Below are positions 7,943-14,893 of a stretch of DNA of 18,729 bases, piece after piece. The translations under genes and the position numbers were made by a program. The notes under the pieces are model-generated. The model was given only the letters and a program-made list of their open reading frames with translations, was not told the origin of the DNA and did no database searches. Every line of letters starts with the position of its first letter. Within the stretch, counting starts at the first letter, position 1. Source of the DNA: Armatimonadota bacterium (GTDB taxonomy: Bacteria; Armatimonadota; Zipacnadia; Zipacnadales; UBA11051); NCBI GenBank assembly GCA_003542955.1, contig DPJP01000040.1, positions 3,590 through 22,318 on the forward strand, read 5' to 3'.

Positions 7943-8677
7943 ATGGCCTGGAAAGACGGCAAGCAGTGGGTCTACTCGATCACGTACGATGAGGGCTGCC
8001 AGGCGCTGTTGGAGCACTCGCTGCCTATCCATCGCCGCTACGGGGTGCCGGGGCATGTATGCGTTGTGAGCCGGGAGGTGGGCCGGCCCCGGTGTACGCC
8101 CGGAAGCAGCTATGAGGGGATGATGATCCTCTCGCGGGATGAGCTGCACGCGCTGGCCGCGGAGGGCTGGGGCCTGTCGTGTCACAGCATGACACACGCG
8201 GCCATCAATGACGAGAACGCTCAATACGAGGTCGTCGAGGCGAAGGGCGCGCTGGAGGAGGCGACGGGGCTCCCGGTGAGCGTGTTCTGCGTGCCGGGCA
8301 ACAACGACGGCTACCCGGCTGCGTTGAAGGTCGCGGCCGCGGGCGGCTACGAAGCCATCATGACCATCTACGATGACATCAACCGCCCCGATGTCGACCT
8401 TATGCGGCTATGCCGCGTGCCGCTGCACACGGAGTACCCGGGACCGTTCTTCTCCGCCTATGACCGCTTCAAGCGGCTGCATCAGGCGATGGAGGAGGGC
8501 GGCTGGGTGATCGACTACTGCCATTCGCCAAGGCCGGAGCGGCCGGTGCACCCGTGGAAGGACTGCACGACAGAGCAACTCGACCGGCGTTTTGGGACTG
8601 TCTGCGAACTCGGCGGGGATGATGTGTGGCTCGCCGAGCCTAACGAGGTCGTCGCATACCTGTTGAGCGTGAGGTAG
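7943..8677 (+). CDS. NodB-type polysaccharide deacetylase homologue
   Basis: The 244-residue protein has the NodB-fold layout. Motif 1 is TYDEG at 14-18 (usually T-F-D-D-G), so the metal-binding Asp is replaced by Glu17 after the base-like D16. Motif 2 is HSMTH, giving H81 and H85 as metal ligands. A later segment VSVFCVPGNNDG resembles the strand that usually carries the R-x-P motif, but without a clear Arg. Members of this fold remove acetyl groups from N-acetylglucosamine polymers or cleave other C-N bonds. ATG 7943 was chosen over a TTG at 7919 because GGGAGGGAG lies just before it and the longer form would overlap the upstream gene with no site of its own. No signal peptide is seen, so it acts in the cytoplasm or on small substrates. 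The substrate is unclear. Confidence 0.8.
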   Translation: MAWKDGKQWVYSITYDEGCQALLEHSLPIHRRYGVPGHVCVVSREVGRPRCTPGSSYEGMMILSRDELHALAAEGWGLSCHSMTHAAINDENAQYEVVEAKGALEEATGLPVSVFCVPGNNDGYPAALKVAAAGGYEAIMTIYDDINRPDVDLMRLCRVPLHTEYPGPFFSAYDRFKRLHQAMEEGGWVIDYCHSPRPERPVHPWKDCTTEQLDRRFGTVCELGGDDVWLAEPNEVVAYLLSVR

Positions 8678-8679
8678 GG

Positions 8680-8703
8680 GGCGGGAGGCATCAGCCACTC
8701 GCC
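8680..8703 (+). terminator. Hairpin at convergent gene junction
   Basis: A 10-bp stem with one A/A mismatch and one G-T wobble (GGCGGGAGGC against GCCACTCGCC) closes over an ATCA loop. It starts 3 nt after the plus-strand stop at 8675-8677 and covers the last codons of the minus-strand glycosyltransferase. No U-tract follows. Its position at a convergent junction matches the hairpin at 3015-3032. Confidence 0.4.
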
Positions 8704-9980
8704 GAGTTGGCAACCTCGGCGAGAACCGCAAGCATCTCCTCGGCGGCGCGGTCGGCGCTGAACTCCGCGCCAATACGCTCCGCGCCCGTGCGTCCCATCT
8801 CGTCTGCTCGGTCCGGGGCGTCCATCAGTGAGGCGATACGCTCGGCCAGCGCGTCGGCGTCGCCCTGGGGAAAGAGCAATCCGCCGCCGGTGATCCCGAG
8901 TAGCTCGGGGAATACCCCGCTGTCGGGGGCCAGGACGGGCACGCCGGATGCGATCGCCTCCATCATCGCCAGTCCGCGCGCCTCGGCGAAGCGGCTCGGC
9001 ACGCTGAAGACGCTGCAGGAGCGCAGGAGGCGGAGCTTGTCGGCGAAACCGACCTCCCCGAGATACTCGAAGCGCTCCGTGAGTCCGGCCGCGCGAATGC
9101 TATTGTGCTGCTGCCGCCAGTACGGCCCATGCATGATGCGGCCGGCAACGCGCAGCCGGCAATCCCTGCCCTGTTCGACGACGAGTGTCCGGAAGGCGCG
9201 CACGAGCAGGTCGAGGCCCTTGATCGGCGTGATGACCGAGAGGGAGCCGATTGTGAACGGCTCGCGGACGCGGGGCTGCTGGTGGCGGTACTCGTCCACC
9301 GAGAAGCCTGTGCGGACGAGGCGAATGCGCTCGGGTGGCACTGCCATGAACTCCGCCATTTCGGCCGCGTAGCTTGATGTCGGCGCGATGAAGAGGTCGA
9401 TTGCCTCGGCGTTGCGCGCCATCAGCCCGCGCGCCTGGTCGCGGTAGTGCTCCGGCATCGAGCGGACGAAGTGGTCCTCGCCCTGTAGCCCGCACAGGAT
9501 AGGGACATCGAGGCGGCGCCTGAGTTCCGGAGCTATACCCGAGAGCAGCGAGTTGGTGATGACGATGGCATCGGGCCGCGGCCCGCGCTTCAGATGCTCG
9601 ATGAGCTTGCGGAGCTCTTTGGCCTGCCTGCCGTCGCGGCCCTGGAGGACGGAGACGGTCATGGCGCCGAGGTCTTGCGGGCTGGTGCGGACGGCGAAGC
9701 CCGATGCGAAACGCAGCAGGGCGGGATGGTCGAGCAGGCGGTCGAGGAACTGCGGCGTGCGGCGGAAGAGCCCGGAGACCTGCTGGAGGTAGGCGTTGAT
9801 GCCGCCCAGGAAGACGCCTGTTGTGGATACGGGGTCGCCCTCGATCCGCAGCGGAGTGTACAGCGGCAGAACCTGGACGGAGTGCCCCTGTGCGATGAGC
9901 GCGCGAATGACATTGATGTCGCGGGCGCAGGCGCCGCAATACATCGCGCCGGCCCCCGCGGCAAGGTATGTTATGTTCAT
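8691..9980 (-). CDS. Glycosyltransferase family 4 protein (GT-B fold)
   Basis: The N-terminal half starts MNITYLAAGAGAMYCGACARD, a family-like opening with the flexible Gly-rich loop of GT-B enzymes, followed by VLPLYTPLR and FLGGINAYLQQ. The C-terminal half is the GT1/GT4 nucleotide-sugar domain: IGSLSVITPIKGLDLLV near 244, and the E-x7-E motif E333...E341 in FAEARGLAMME, then ASGVPVLA. It should transfer a sugar from a nucleotide-sugar donor with retention of configuration; acceptor and sugar are unknown. I placed the start at ATG 9980 because homologues begin at this motif; a GTG at 9998 is the alternative, and its Shine-Dalgarno spacing is poor. 429 residues is usual. It is downstream of the HEPN pair (25-nt gap) and may share its transcript. 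Confidence 0.88.
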   Translation of the reverse strand: MNITYLAAGAGAMYCGACARDINVIRALIAQGHSVQVLPLYTPLRIEGDPVSTTGVFLGGINAYLQQVSGLFRRTPQFLDRLLDHPALLRFASGFAVRTSPQDLGAMTVSVLQGRDGRQAKELRKLIEHLKRGPRPDAIVITNSLLSGIAPELRRRLDVPILCGLQGEDHFVRSMPEHYRDQARGLMARNAEAIDLFIAPTSSYAAEMAEFMAVPPERIRLVRTGFSVDEYRHQQPRVREPFTIGSLSVITPIKGLDLLVRAFRTLVVEQGRDCRLRVAGRIMHGPYWRQQHNSIRAAGLTERFEYLGEVGFADKLRLLRSCSVFSVPSRFAEARGLAMMEAIASGVPVLAPDSGVFPELLGITGGGLLFPQGDADALAERIASLMDAPDRADEMGRTGAERIGAEFSADRAAEEMLAVLAEVANSASG

Positions 9981-10005
9981 GGTGTGTGCACTGTGCACTC
10001 CGCGG

Positions 10006-10257
10006 CTATGAGGCCGGTATCAGCAGCACGTCTACGTCGTCGTGGTCCTTCTTGATGGCGTCCTCGATATCGGTCAGGTACTCGTAGTACTTCCACGTAT
10101 GAGTGGGCCGTGGTCGCCGCCTGACCGGCACATACCACCACCCATCGTCTTCCCGGATGCCGCCGGCGAGGACATCATACTCGATGCCGTGCTCATCCGG
10201 CTCCGACGTAGCGCGCAAGTACGCATCCACCATCCTGGCTATGTCTTTCGGGTCCAT
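10006..10257 (-). CDS. Small protein of unknown function, partner of HEPN gene
   Basis: This 83-residue acidic protein starts at ATG 10257 and overlaps the end of the HEPN gene by 19 nt in another frame, a strong sign of translational coupling. It contains REDDGWWYVPVRRRP in the middle, an alpha-helical YYEYLTDIEDAIKK stretch and a C-terminal DVLLIPAS. The layout suggests a small alpha/beta fold. It does not have the GS-x10-DxD pattern of the MNT nucleotidyltransferases that usually accompany HEPN genes. I have a vague recollection of similar hypothetical proteins beginning with WWYVPV, but cannot name a family. A role as antitoxin or regulatory partner of the HEPN protein is only inference from gene order. 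Confidence 0.75.
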   Translation of the reverse strand: MDPKDIARMVDAYLRATSEPDEHGIEYDVLAGGIREDDGWWYVPVRRRPRPTHTWKYYEYLTDIEDAIKKDHDDVDVLLIPAS

Positions 10258-10631
10258 TTGGGAAGCCCCAACTCCCTTTGGACGGCGCAGGCCGCCCTGA
10301 GCGCGATGCGGGCCATCTCCTCGTCACACGATGCCGACGGGCTATAGTCAGCCTCCAGCCGTGCCTTGTAGAGTAGCCCGATATCCTGCTTGATCGACTG
10401 TCTGGCGCCGCTGCTGACGCCGGTCAGGTTGCTCTTGATCAATGATGGGAGCGCCGCATGGCCCGGCCCCTCGCGACCATCCGGGTACTGAATGACACCC
10501 TCGAGCGCCGACGCGACGGCGGCGTAGGCGCCGAAGTACGAGCGGCTCACGCAACTGCGGTAATGACCGTCTGCATGGAGGCTCTTGGCCGCGGCAATGC
10601 TGTCCAGACTGATGGTGACCCAGTCGTCCAA
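10239..10631 (-). CDS. HEPN-domain protein
   Basis: The protein (130 residues from the start chosen here) is helical and has the HEPN pattern YRSCVSRSYFGAYAAV at 24-39 followed by LLYKARLEADY near 86-96. HEPN proteins are often RNA-cutting or RNA-binding parts of toxin-antitoxin and defence systems, and some are metabolic. The usual catalytic R-x4-6-H is not intact: R30 is there, but the usual His is Ala37, so nuclease activity is doubtful. I prefer the TTG at 10631 because GGGAGG (10638-10643) lies 6 nt before it; a GTG at 10649 would put that site inside the coding region and has none of its own. A sigma70-like promoter precedes it. The partner is the overlapping small gene, not the usual MNT nucleotidyltransferase. 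Confidence 0.8.
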   Translation of the reverse strand: MDDWVTISLDSIAAAKSLHADGHYRSCVSRSYFGAYAAVASALEGVIQYPDGREGPGHAALPSLIKSNLTGVSSGARQSIKQDIGLLYKARLEADYSPSASCDEEMARIALRAACAVQRELGLPKWTRKT

Positions 10632-10637
10632 AGAGAA

Positions 10638-10643
10638 CCTCCC
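10638..10643 (-). promoter_or_regulatory. Ribosome-binding site deciding the HEPN start
   Basis: GGGAGG on the minus strand with a 6-nt spacer to TTG 10631. It lies within the longer reading frame from GTG 10649, which lacks an upstream site, and so supports the TTG start. Confidence 0.6.
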
Positions 10644-10675
10644 GGCCACGCGCGACGCTGAGAATGCACAACGAC

Positions 10676-10704
10676 AGTATAGATTGACCCACCGGGCTGA
10701 TCAA
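10676..10704 (-). promoter_or_regulatory. Sigma70-like promoter for the HEPN pair
   Basis: On the minus strand TTGATC (10704-10699) and TATACT (10681-10676) are separated by exactly 17 nt. They match the -35 and -10 consensus at 4 of 6 and 5 of 6 positions. Transcription should begin near 10669, about 38 nt before the preferred HEPN start. It starts 5 nt after the stop of the prenyltransferase-repeat gene, so the HEPN pair can be expressed apart from the upstream operon. Confidence 0.6.
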
Positions 10705-10708
10705 GTGC

Positions 10709-11626
10709 CTACTGCTGCTTTGTGCCGGCATACGCGCTCAAGAGCGCCAGGCAGCCGAGACCGTAGTAGGTGTACTCGACATCGGGCTCGGTGTCGCCGA
10801 TGTAGCCGACGAAGCCGCCCTCGGGCAGCGCCACCCAGCGCAGGAAGCGGGCCGCCGCCTGCACATCAAGCCCCGCGACTGAGCCAAGCGTCGTCAGGGT
10901 GAGCATGCCGGTGAAGGTCGACAGCAGGTCGCCGTGCGGAACCGCCTCGTGGGCGAGCATTCCACCGTCGCCGGCCTGCATGCGGAGGAGATACTCGCGG
11001 GCCCGCAATTGCTGCTCAGCGGTCACGCGCCCGGTCATGCGAAGAAAGGCGATCGCCGCGGCAGTCGCATTGATCTGGCTCGCGCTATCGGAACTCTGCT
11101 CCCTGAAGCCGCCGTCAGTCGTCTGCAGCGCCGCAACCGCATCGGCTGCTGCTGCGGCCTCGGGCACGGGCGTACCGGTCAACTGGTGGCACAGCGCCCC
11201 GATGAATGTGCAATAGGCACTCACCGCGTCGCTGCCCGCCCTGCTCCACCCGCCGGCTTCGAGACGGTGCATATCGACTGCCCGCATGGTGCTTTCCACG
11301 TCGATTTCGACGGAGCACCCGCATTCATCGAGCATGCGTCGGCAGTTGAGCAGGCTGAAGGCCGCGACCACATCGTCAGGGGGGGCGGCCACCGTTGGGA
11401 GGTACGTGGCTGCCTTGACGCCCACATCCGAGCCCGGAGCCAGCAGGCTCGTGACTCTGAGCGCAAAGTCAGTGTAGTAGGGGTCTGATGCTCCCTGCCT
11501 GCCCGCAAAGCCGCCGTCCTCGCTCTGCCGCGCGCGGATGAACCGCATCTGCGCATCGCGCATCGAGTCGGCGGAATGCATGAGCGAGGCACGCAGGAAC
11601 GCGTCGAGCTGACTCAGATATGGCAT
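10709..11626 (-). CDS. Prenyltransferase/squalene-oxidase-repeat protein (alpha-alpha toroid)
   Basis: This 305-residue protein has four or more repeats typical of the six-hairpin toroid: RQSEDGGFAG at 33-42, QTTDGGF near 168, MQAGDGGM near 216 and ALPEGGF near 266. The ends SDPYYTDFALR and DVEYTYYGLGCLALL resemble bacterial homologues of protein prenyltransferase beta chains. There is no DXDD cyclase motif and no obvious D-x-C...H zinc site, so neither standard cyclase nor standard prenyltransferase chemistry can be assumed; it may be a substrate-binding or partner subunit. ATG 11626 lies 2 nt after the upstream stop; an in-frame start at 11788 would overlap the synthase by 160 nt with low-complexity sequence. 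It ends the six-gene block. A role with the polyprenyl synthase is inferred from coupling. Confidence 0.85.
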   Translation of the reverse strand: MPYLSQLDAFLRASLMHSADSMRDAQMRFIRARQSEDGGFAGRQGASDPYYTDFALRVTSLLAPGSDVGVKAATYLPTVAAPPDDVVAAFSLLNCRRMLDECGCSVEIDVESTMRAVDMHRLEAGGWSRAGSDAVSAYCTFIGALCHQLTGTPVPEAAAAADAVAALQTTDGGFREQSSDSASQINATAAAIAFLRMTGRVTAEQQLRAREYLLRMQAGDGGMLAHEAVPHGDLLSTFTGMLTLTTLGSVAGLDVQAAARFLRWVALPEGGFVGYIGDTEPDVEYTYYGLGCLALLSAYAGTKQQ

Positions 11627-11628
11627 GT

Positions 11629-13410
11629 TCAGCCACCGGTGTGTGTGCCTGTGGGGCGTTTGAGAATGCTCCTGACCAGGAAGCGGGCAAGCTCCCGAAG
11701 AGCGGGCGACGGCATCTCCTCGGCAAGACGGAGAGCCCCCTCTCGCAGGCGGGAGTGCAGCGCTCGGGCCTTCTCGAAGGCGCCGCATCGCTTGTACAGG
11801 TCGCGAACACGAGCTGTCGCCGCCGAGTGGTCGTCAAGTGACCGAGCCTGCTCAAAGAGAAGCTCGAGCTGCTCCGCGCCGCCGGCATCCTCCGCAAACG
11901 CCCTGAGTATTGTAGGGCGACCGGTGATGATGTCGTGCCCCGGCGGGCGCCGGTGCGCAGAGCGTTCGTCCCAGTCATCGAGGTCATTGAGGACCTGGAA
12001 TCCCTCGCCGATATAGGTCGCGAGGCGGCGCAGCAGGTCTTCATCGACGTGGGTCTCAGCCGCCCGCAGCCCCGCATAGAGCGCGATCTCGAAGGCCGGC
12101 GCGGTCTTCAACGCGCCGATCTGGAGCGCGTCAATCGGCCTGAGGGGGCGTGAGTTCCATTGCAGTTCCGCCCCTTGCCCGGAGCACAGGCGCATGTGCG
12201 CAGCCGAGAGCCGCCTGAGGATGTCGGCCACGCAGGCGGCGCCCAGATGGTCCGTCTGGTCCGCGATAAGGCGATACCCCAGGCCGACCAGGTAGTCGCC
12301 CACATTGATGGCGGTCCCCACACCGTGGACATGGTGCACCGTCGGCTGCCCGTACCTGTGTGTGTCGCCGTCCTCGATGTCGTCGTGGATGAGTGACGCC
12401 TTGTGCAGCGTCTCAATCGCCAGCGCCACCCTGCGCACCGGCTCGGGGGCGAGTGCGGCGGTATCGGCGCCCGGCGCAAGACCCGCAAGGCCGTGCCGGG
12501 CCATGGCGTATGCGGCAATGGTGACGAAGGGACGCAGCCGTTTGCCGTCGCGAGAGAGCCACTCCCGCGCGATGTGGTCCGTCGCGGCCAGGGGCGCCGG
12601 TGTGGTGTCGTCATGGACGGGAGGTGAACAGCAGGAGCCAATCGCCTCGGCCAACCGGCCCGGCTCGAAGACATCCTGTGTGGCCCGTAGCAGCGGCAGC
12701 CAGCTGACGCGCTCAAGCCGATCGCCGGGACGCGCGGTGCAGATCAACTCACGGATCAGGTCGACCTCAGCCGTTGTGTTGATGCAGCCGTCGGTGAGCA
12801 GCGGAACCGCCTGGTGCGGGATGCCGAGATCAGAGATGCGCTCGAAGGAACGGTCCAGGGAGTCGAGACAGGCCACACCGAGGATCGCATCGGCACGGCC
12901 CTCGAGCACGCGCAGAACAGCCGACGATGTCCCCTCGGCGATGATCACGTCATAGCCGAGCCGTTCGGCGTCCTGCTTGAGGCCGGCAAGCGCACAGGCG
13001 CCACATTCCGCGCAGTGCAGGCCGACAGCGTCGTATTCGCCCACGCACGCGTCGACGTTGCGCAGGCATTTGGGCAGCAGCAACAGCCGGCGCTCGAAGG
13101 GAACGGAGGCGAAATCCGTCGCCCAGAAGGTGTTGTCCACGCAGACCATGGCGAAGCCGAGGTAGCTATCCGGCAGCTGAAGACGTGTCAGAACGCCCCC
13201 GGCGCGCGCCTGGATGTCCTCTATGGTCATTGGACCGGCTCCCGGTCCGTTGCCGGGGCACTCGAGGGCGGCCCGGCGGATGGCGGCACGGAGGTGTGGC
13301 TCAGGTGGGACGAGCTTGACATCGTCAGGGTGCGGCGAGGGCGCGGCCACCGCTTCGGAGCCGGTGCGCCGCTCGGAATCTGCCGCAGTGATCTCGCCGA
13401 AATGCTCCAT
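11629..13410 (-). CDS. DUF116 domain fused to polyprenyl diphosphate synthase
   Basis: This 593-residue protein is a two-part fusion. Residues ~60-225 match DUF116: LLLLPKCLR with C115, then C122, C133, C136, C139 (HCAECGAC), C181 and DGC209, a set able to hold a metal or Fe-S cluster. Residues ~275-590 are a trans-isoprenyl diphosphate synthase: GKRLRP at 289-294, first Asp-rich motif DDIED at 343-347, and second motif NDLDDWD at 475-481, a variant whose first Asp is Asn. The domain condenses isopentenyl diphosphate onto allylic diphosphates. Residues A338 and S339 before the first motif are small, which usually permits products of C20 or longer. ATG 13410 is 1 nt after the upstream stop and follows GAGGG; a start at 13476 would lie inside the propeller gene. 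The next gene starts 2 nt later. Confidence 0.9.
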   Translation of the reverse strand: MEHFGEITAADSERRTGSEAVAAPSPHPDDVKLVPPEPHLRAAIRRAALECPGNGPGAGPMTIEDIQARAGGVLTRLQLPDSYLGFAMVCVDNTFWATDFASVPFERRLLLLPKCLRNVDACVGEYDAVGLHCAECGACALAGLKQDAERLGYDVIIAEGTSSAVLRVLEGRADAILGVACLDSLDRSFERISDLGIPHQAVPLLTDGCINTTAEVDLIRELICTARPGDRLERVSWLPLLRATQDVFEPGRLAEAIGSCCSPPVHDDTTPAPLAATDHIAREWLSRDGKRLRPFVTIAAYAMARHGLAGLAPGADTAALAPEPVRRVALAIETLHKASLIHDDIEDGDTHRYGQPTVHHVHGVGTAINVGDYLVGLGYRLIADQTDHLGAACVADILRRLSAAHMRLCSGQGAELQWNSRPLRPIDALQIGALKTAPAFEIALYAGLRAAETHVDEDLLRRLATYIGEGFQVLNDLDDWDERSAHRRPPGHDIITGRPTILRAFAEDAGGAEQLELLFEQARSLDDHSAATARVRDLYKRCGAFEKARALHSRLREGALRLAEEMPSPALRELARFLVRSILKRPTGTHTGG

Positions 13411-13411
13411 T

Positions 13412-14824
13412 TCAGCCCTCGCCGCCGGACCCCAGGCAGAACATGCTCTGCAGCCCGCGGATGTAGACCCGATCACCGATGAAAACAGGGCTCCCCCGGT
13501 AGCTCTGGGAGCTTTGCCTGGCGACTTCCTCGTACACGCGGCCGGGACGGATGATGACCGTGCTGCCCCCGTCGTTGCCGGCGAAAATCAACCCGCCTGC
13601 AAAGGTGATGGACGGGTATACTTCACCCTTGCCCAGGTTCAGGTTCTGCTCGTAGACGATGCTGCCGTCGGCCGCATCGATGCAACTGAACACCTGGTAG
13701 CGCGTGCAGGCGTAGAGCAGGCCGTCGTGGAGCGCGGCCGAGGCATAGTAGCGCTCCTTGTTCGGCTGCGTCGCCCACAACGTCTCGACAGTCAGACCAC
13801 CCTCGTCGACGGTACCGGGCAGGCGAATCGCCTTGCCGCCATGCTCCACAAAGTATACCACGTCCCCGTCTACCAGCGGGCCTGCGAACTCGACCTTCGC
13901 CACATCCGAGGCCAGCACCACGCCGTCGGCGACCCGCACGATGCTCCCGGACGGGCTGATGACGACGGGCGTCTCCCCTATCTGCGTGACTGCGGCGGTG
14001 CCCCAGGCATCGGGAACCGCAGCCTCCCAGAGCGTCTCCCCGGTGCGCTTGTCAAGCCCGGTCATCCCCTTGACCTGGACGATCAGCGTCTCCCCGGACA
14101 CCACCGGGGACGATGAGGACCCCCAGGCGATAGTCGGCTTCGCCACTACGCGGGCCCACTGCCTGTTCCCCTCGAGGTCGTAGCAGACTACCAGGCCGGT
14201 GCCTGCCACCCAGTACACGTACTCGCCGTCGCAGGCGGGGGTCGCGGATGCGTACCCATTGGTGGGGTTCACATCCGGAAGGCTGTACCAGGCTTCGTTG
14301 TAGGGCTTGACCTCGGCCTGCAGTGTGGCGAGCGCCTCCCTGGCGGCTGCGATACGGGCCTTGATCTCCGCATTGTCCGGGTCATCCTTGAGGTCGGCCT
14401 GCGCCTTCCTGATGGTGCCGTGTGTCTGGTTGATCTGCTTGCGGAGTTCTCTCGCGCGCTCATGCCGCTCCTGCATATCGGGCACGTCGGCAGCCTCGGG
14501 CAGGTCCTCGAGGTTGTTCGTCCGCTCCCAGAGGATGCTGCCGTCGGTGGTGCTCAGGCACAGGAGCGTGCTCGGCTCCGCGGTGGTGAAGAGCCGCTCT
14601 CCGTAGATGACCGGGCTCGAGTTGCTCACCGCGGGCATCGGCGTGGACCAGACTGTGGCGGCGGGCCCCTCCCAGTCGATGAAGGGCGCGGCGTCCGGGT
14701 ACCGACCGGAGCCGTCAGTCCGCCACCCCACGAAGTCGCCTGCGGATGCCCCAATCGAGGCGCCCAGCGCCGTTGCCACGAGAATCATGAGCATGGATGC
14801 GGCGCCCGTCTGTCTCTTCCCCAT
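13412..14824 (-). CDS. Exported PQQ-type beta-propeller protein with coiled-coil insert
   Basis: The 470-residue protein begins with a signal peptide (about 1-29, Lys/Arg then a hydrophobic run, ending ASAGD). The rest resembles the eight-bladed PQQ/BamB-like propeller: GWRTDGSGRYPDA near 34-46, VSNSSPVIYGERLF, ATPACDGEYVYWV, SSSSPVVSGETLIV, TSGETL-like blade ends (RTGETLWEA, DGSIVYEQ) and C-terminal GSPVFIGDRVYIRG. No PQQ-dehydrogenase residues were recognised, so a structural or binding role is likely. Residues ~115-175 are Glu/Arg/Lys/Ala-rich and predicted coiled coil, inserted into a blade. ATG 14824 follows GAGGGGTGG; an in-frame start at 14842 has no site. It lies 69 nt after the cyclase-like gene and 1 nt before the fusion gene. 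Why a secreted propeller sits in this block is unknown. Confidence 0.87.
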   Translation of the reverse strand: MGKRQTGAASMLMILVATALGASIGASAGDFVGWRTDGSGRYPDAAPFIDWEGPAATVWSTPMPAVSNSSPVIYGERLFTTAEPSTLLCLSTTDGSILWERTNNLEDLPEAADVPDMQERHERARELRKQINQTHGTIRKAQADLKDDPDNAEIKARIAAAREALATLQAEVKPYNEAWYSLPDVNPTNGYASATPACDGEYVYWVAGTGLVVCYDLEGNRQWARVVAKPTIAWGSSSSPVVSGETLIVQVKGMTGLDKRTGETLWEAAVPDAWGTAAVTQIGETPVVISPSGSIVRVADGVVLASDVAKVEFAGPLVDGDVVYFVEHGGKAIRLPGTVDEGGLTVETLWATQPNKERYYASAALHDGLLYACTRYQVFSCIDAADGSIVYEQNLNLGKGEVYPSITFAGGLIFAGNDGGSTVIIRPGRVYEEVARQSSQSYRGSPVFIGDRVYIRGLQSMFCLGSGGEG

Positions 14825-14893
14825 GTATCCACCCCTCATCATGTCTGCGTGTCCGTTTGTCAGCAGATTCCATCGCCCCCGAGCCCGACAACG

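Noticed and set aside
9986..9998. GTGCAC-T-GTGCAC palindrome before the glycosyltransferase
   Set aside because: Perfect six-base arms, but short, and it overlaps the alternative GTG start; not enough to call an operator.
10006..10631. Standard HEPN/MNT toxin-antitoxin pair
   Set aside because: The small gene has no nucleotidyltransferase motif, so it is not the usual MNT partner.
10676..10708. Terminator hairpin at the end of the prenyltransferase-repeat gene
   Set aside because: Possible TTGA...TCAA and CCC/GGG pairs need a large bulge; the promoter reading is better supported.
11627..11788. Extended N-terminus of the small toroid protein
   Set aside because: It overlaps the synthase fusion and is low-complexity; ATG 11626 sits 2 nt after the upstream stop.
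13411..13476. Extended N-terminus of the DUF116-synthase fusion
   Set aside because: It lies inside the propeller gene; ATG 13410 has GAGGG and the next-to-stop position.
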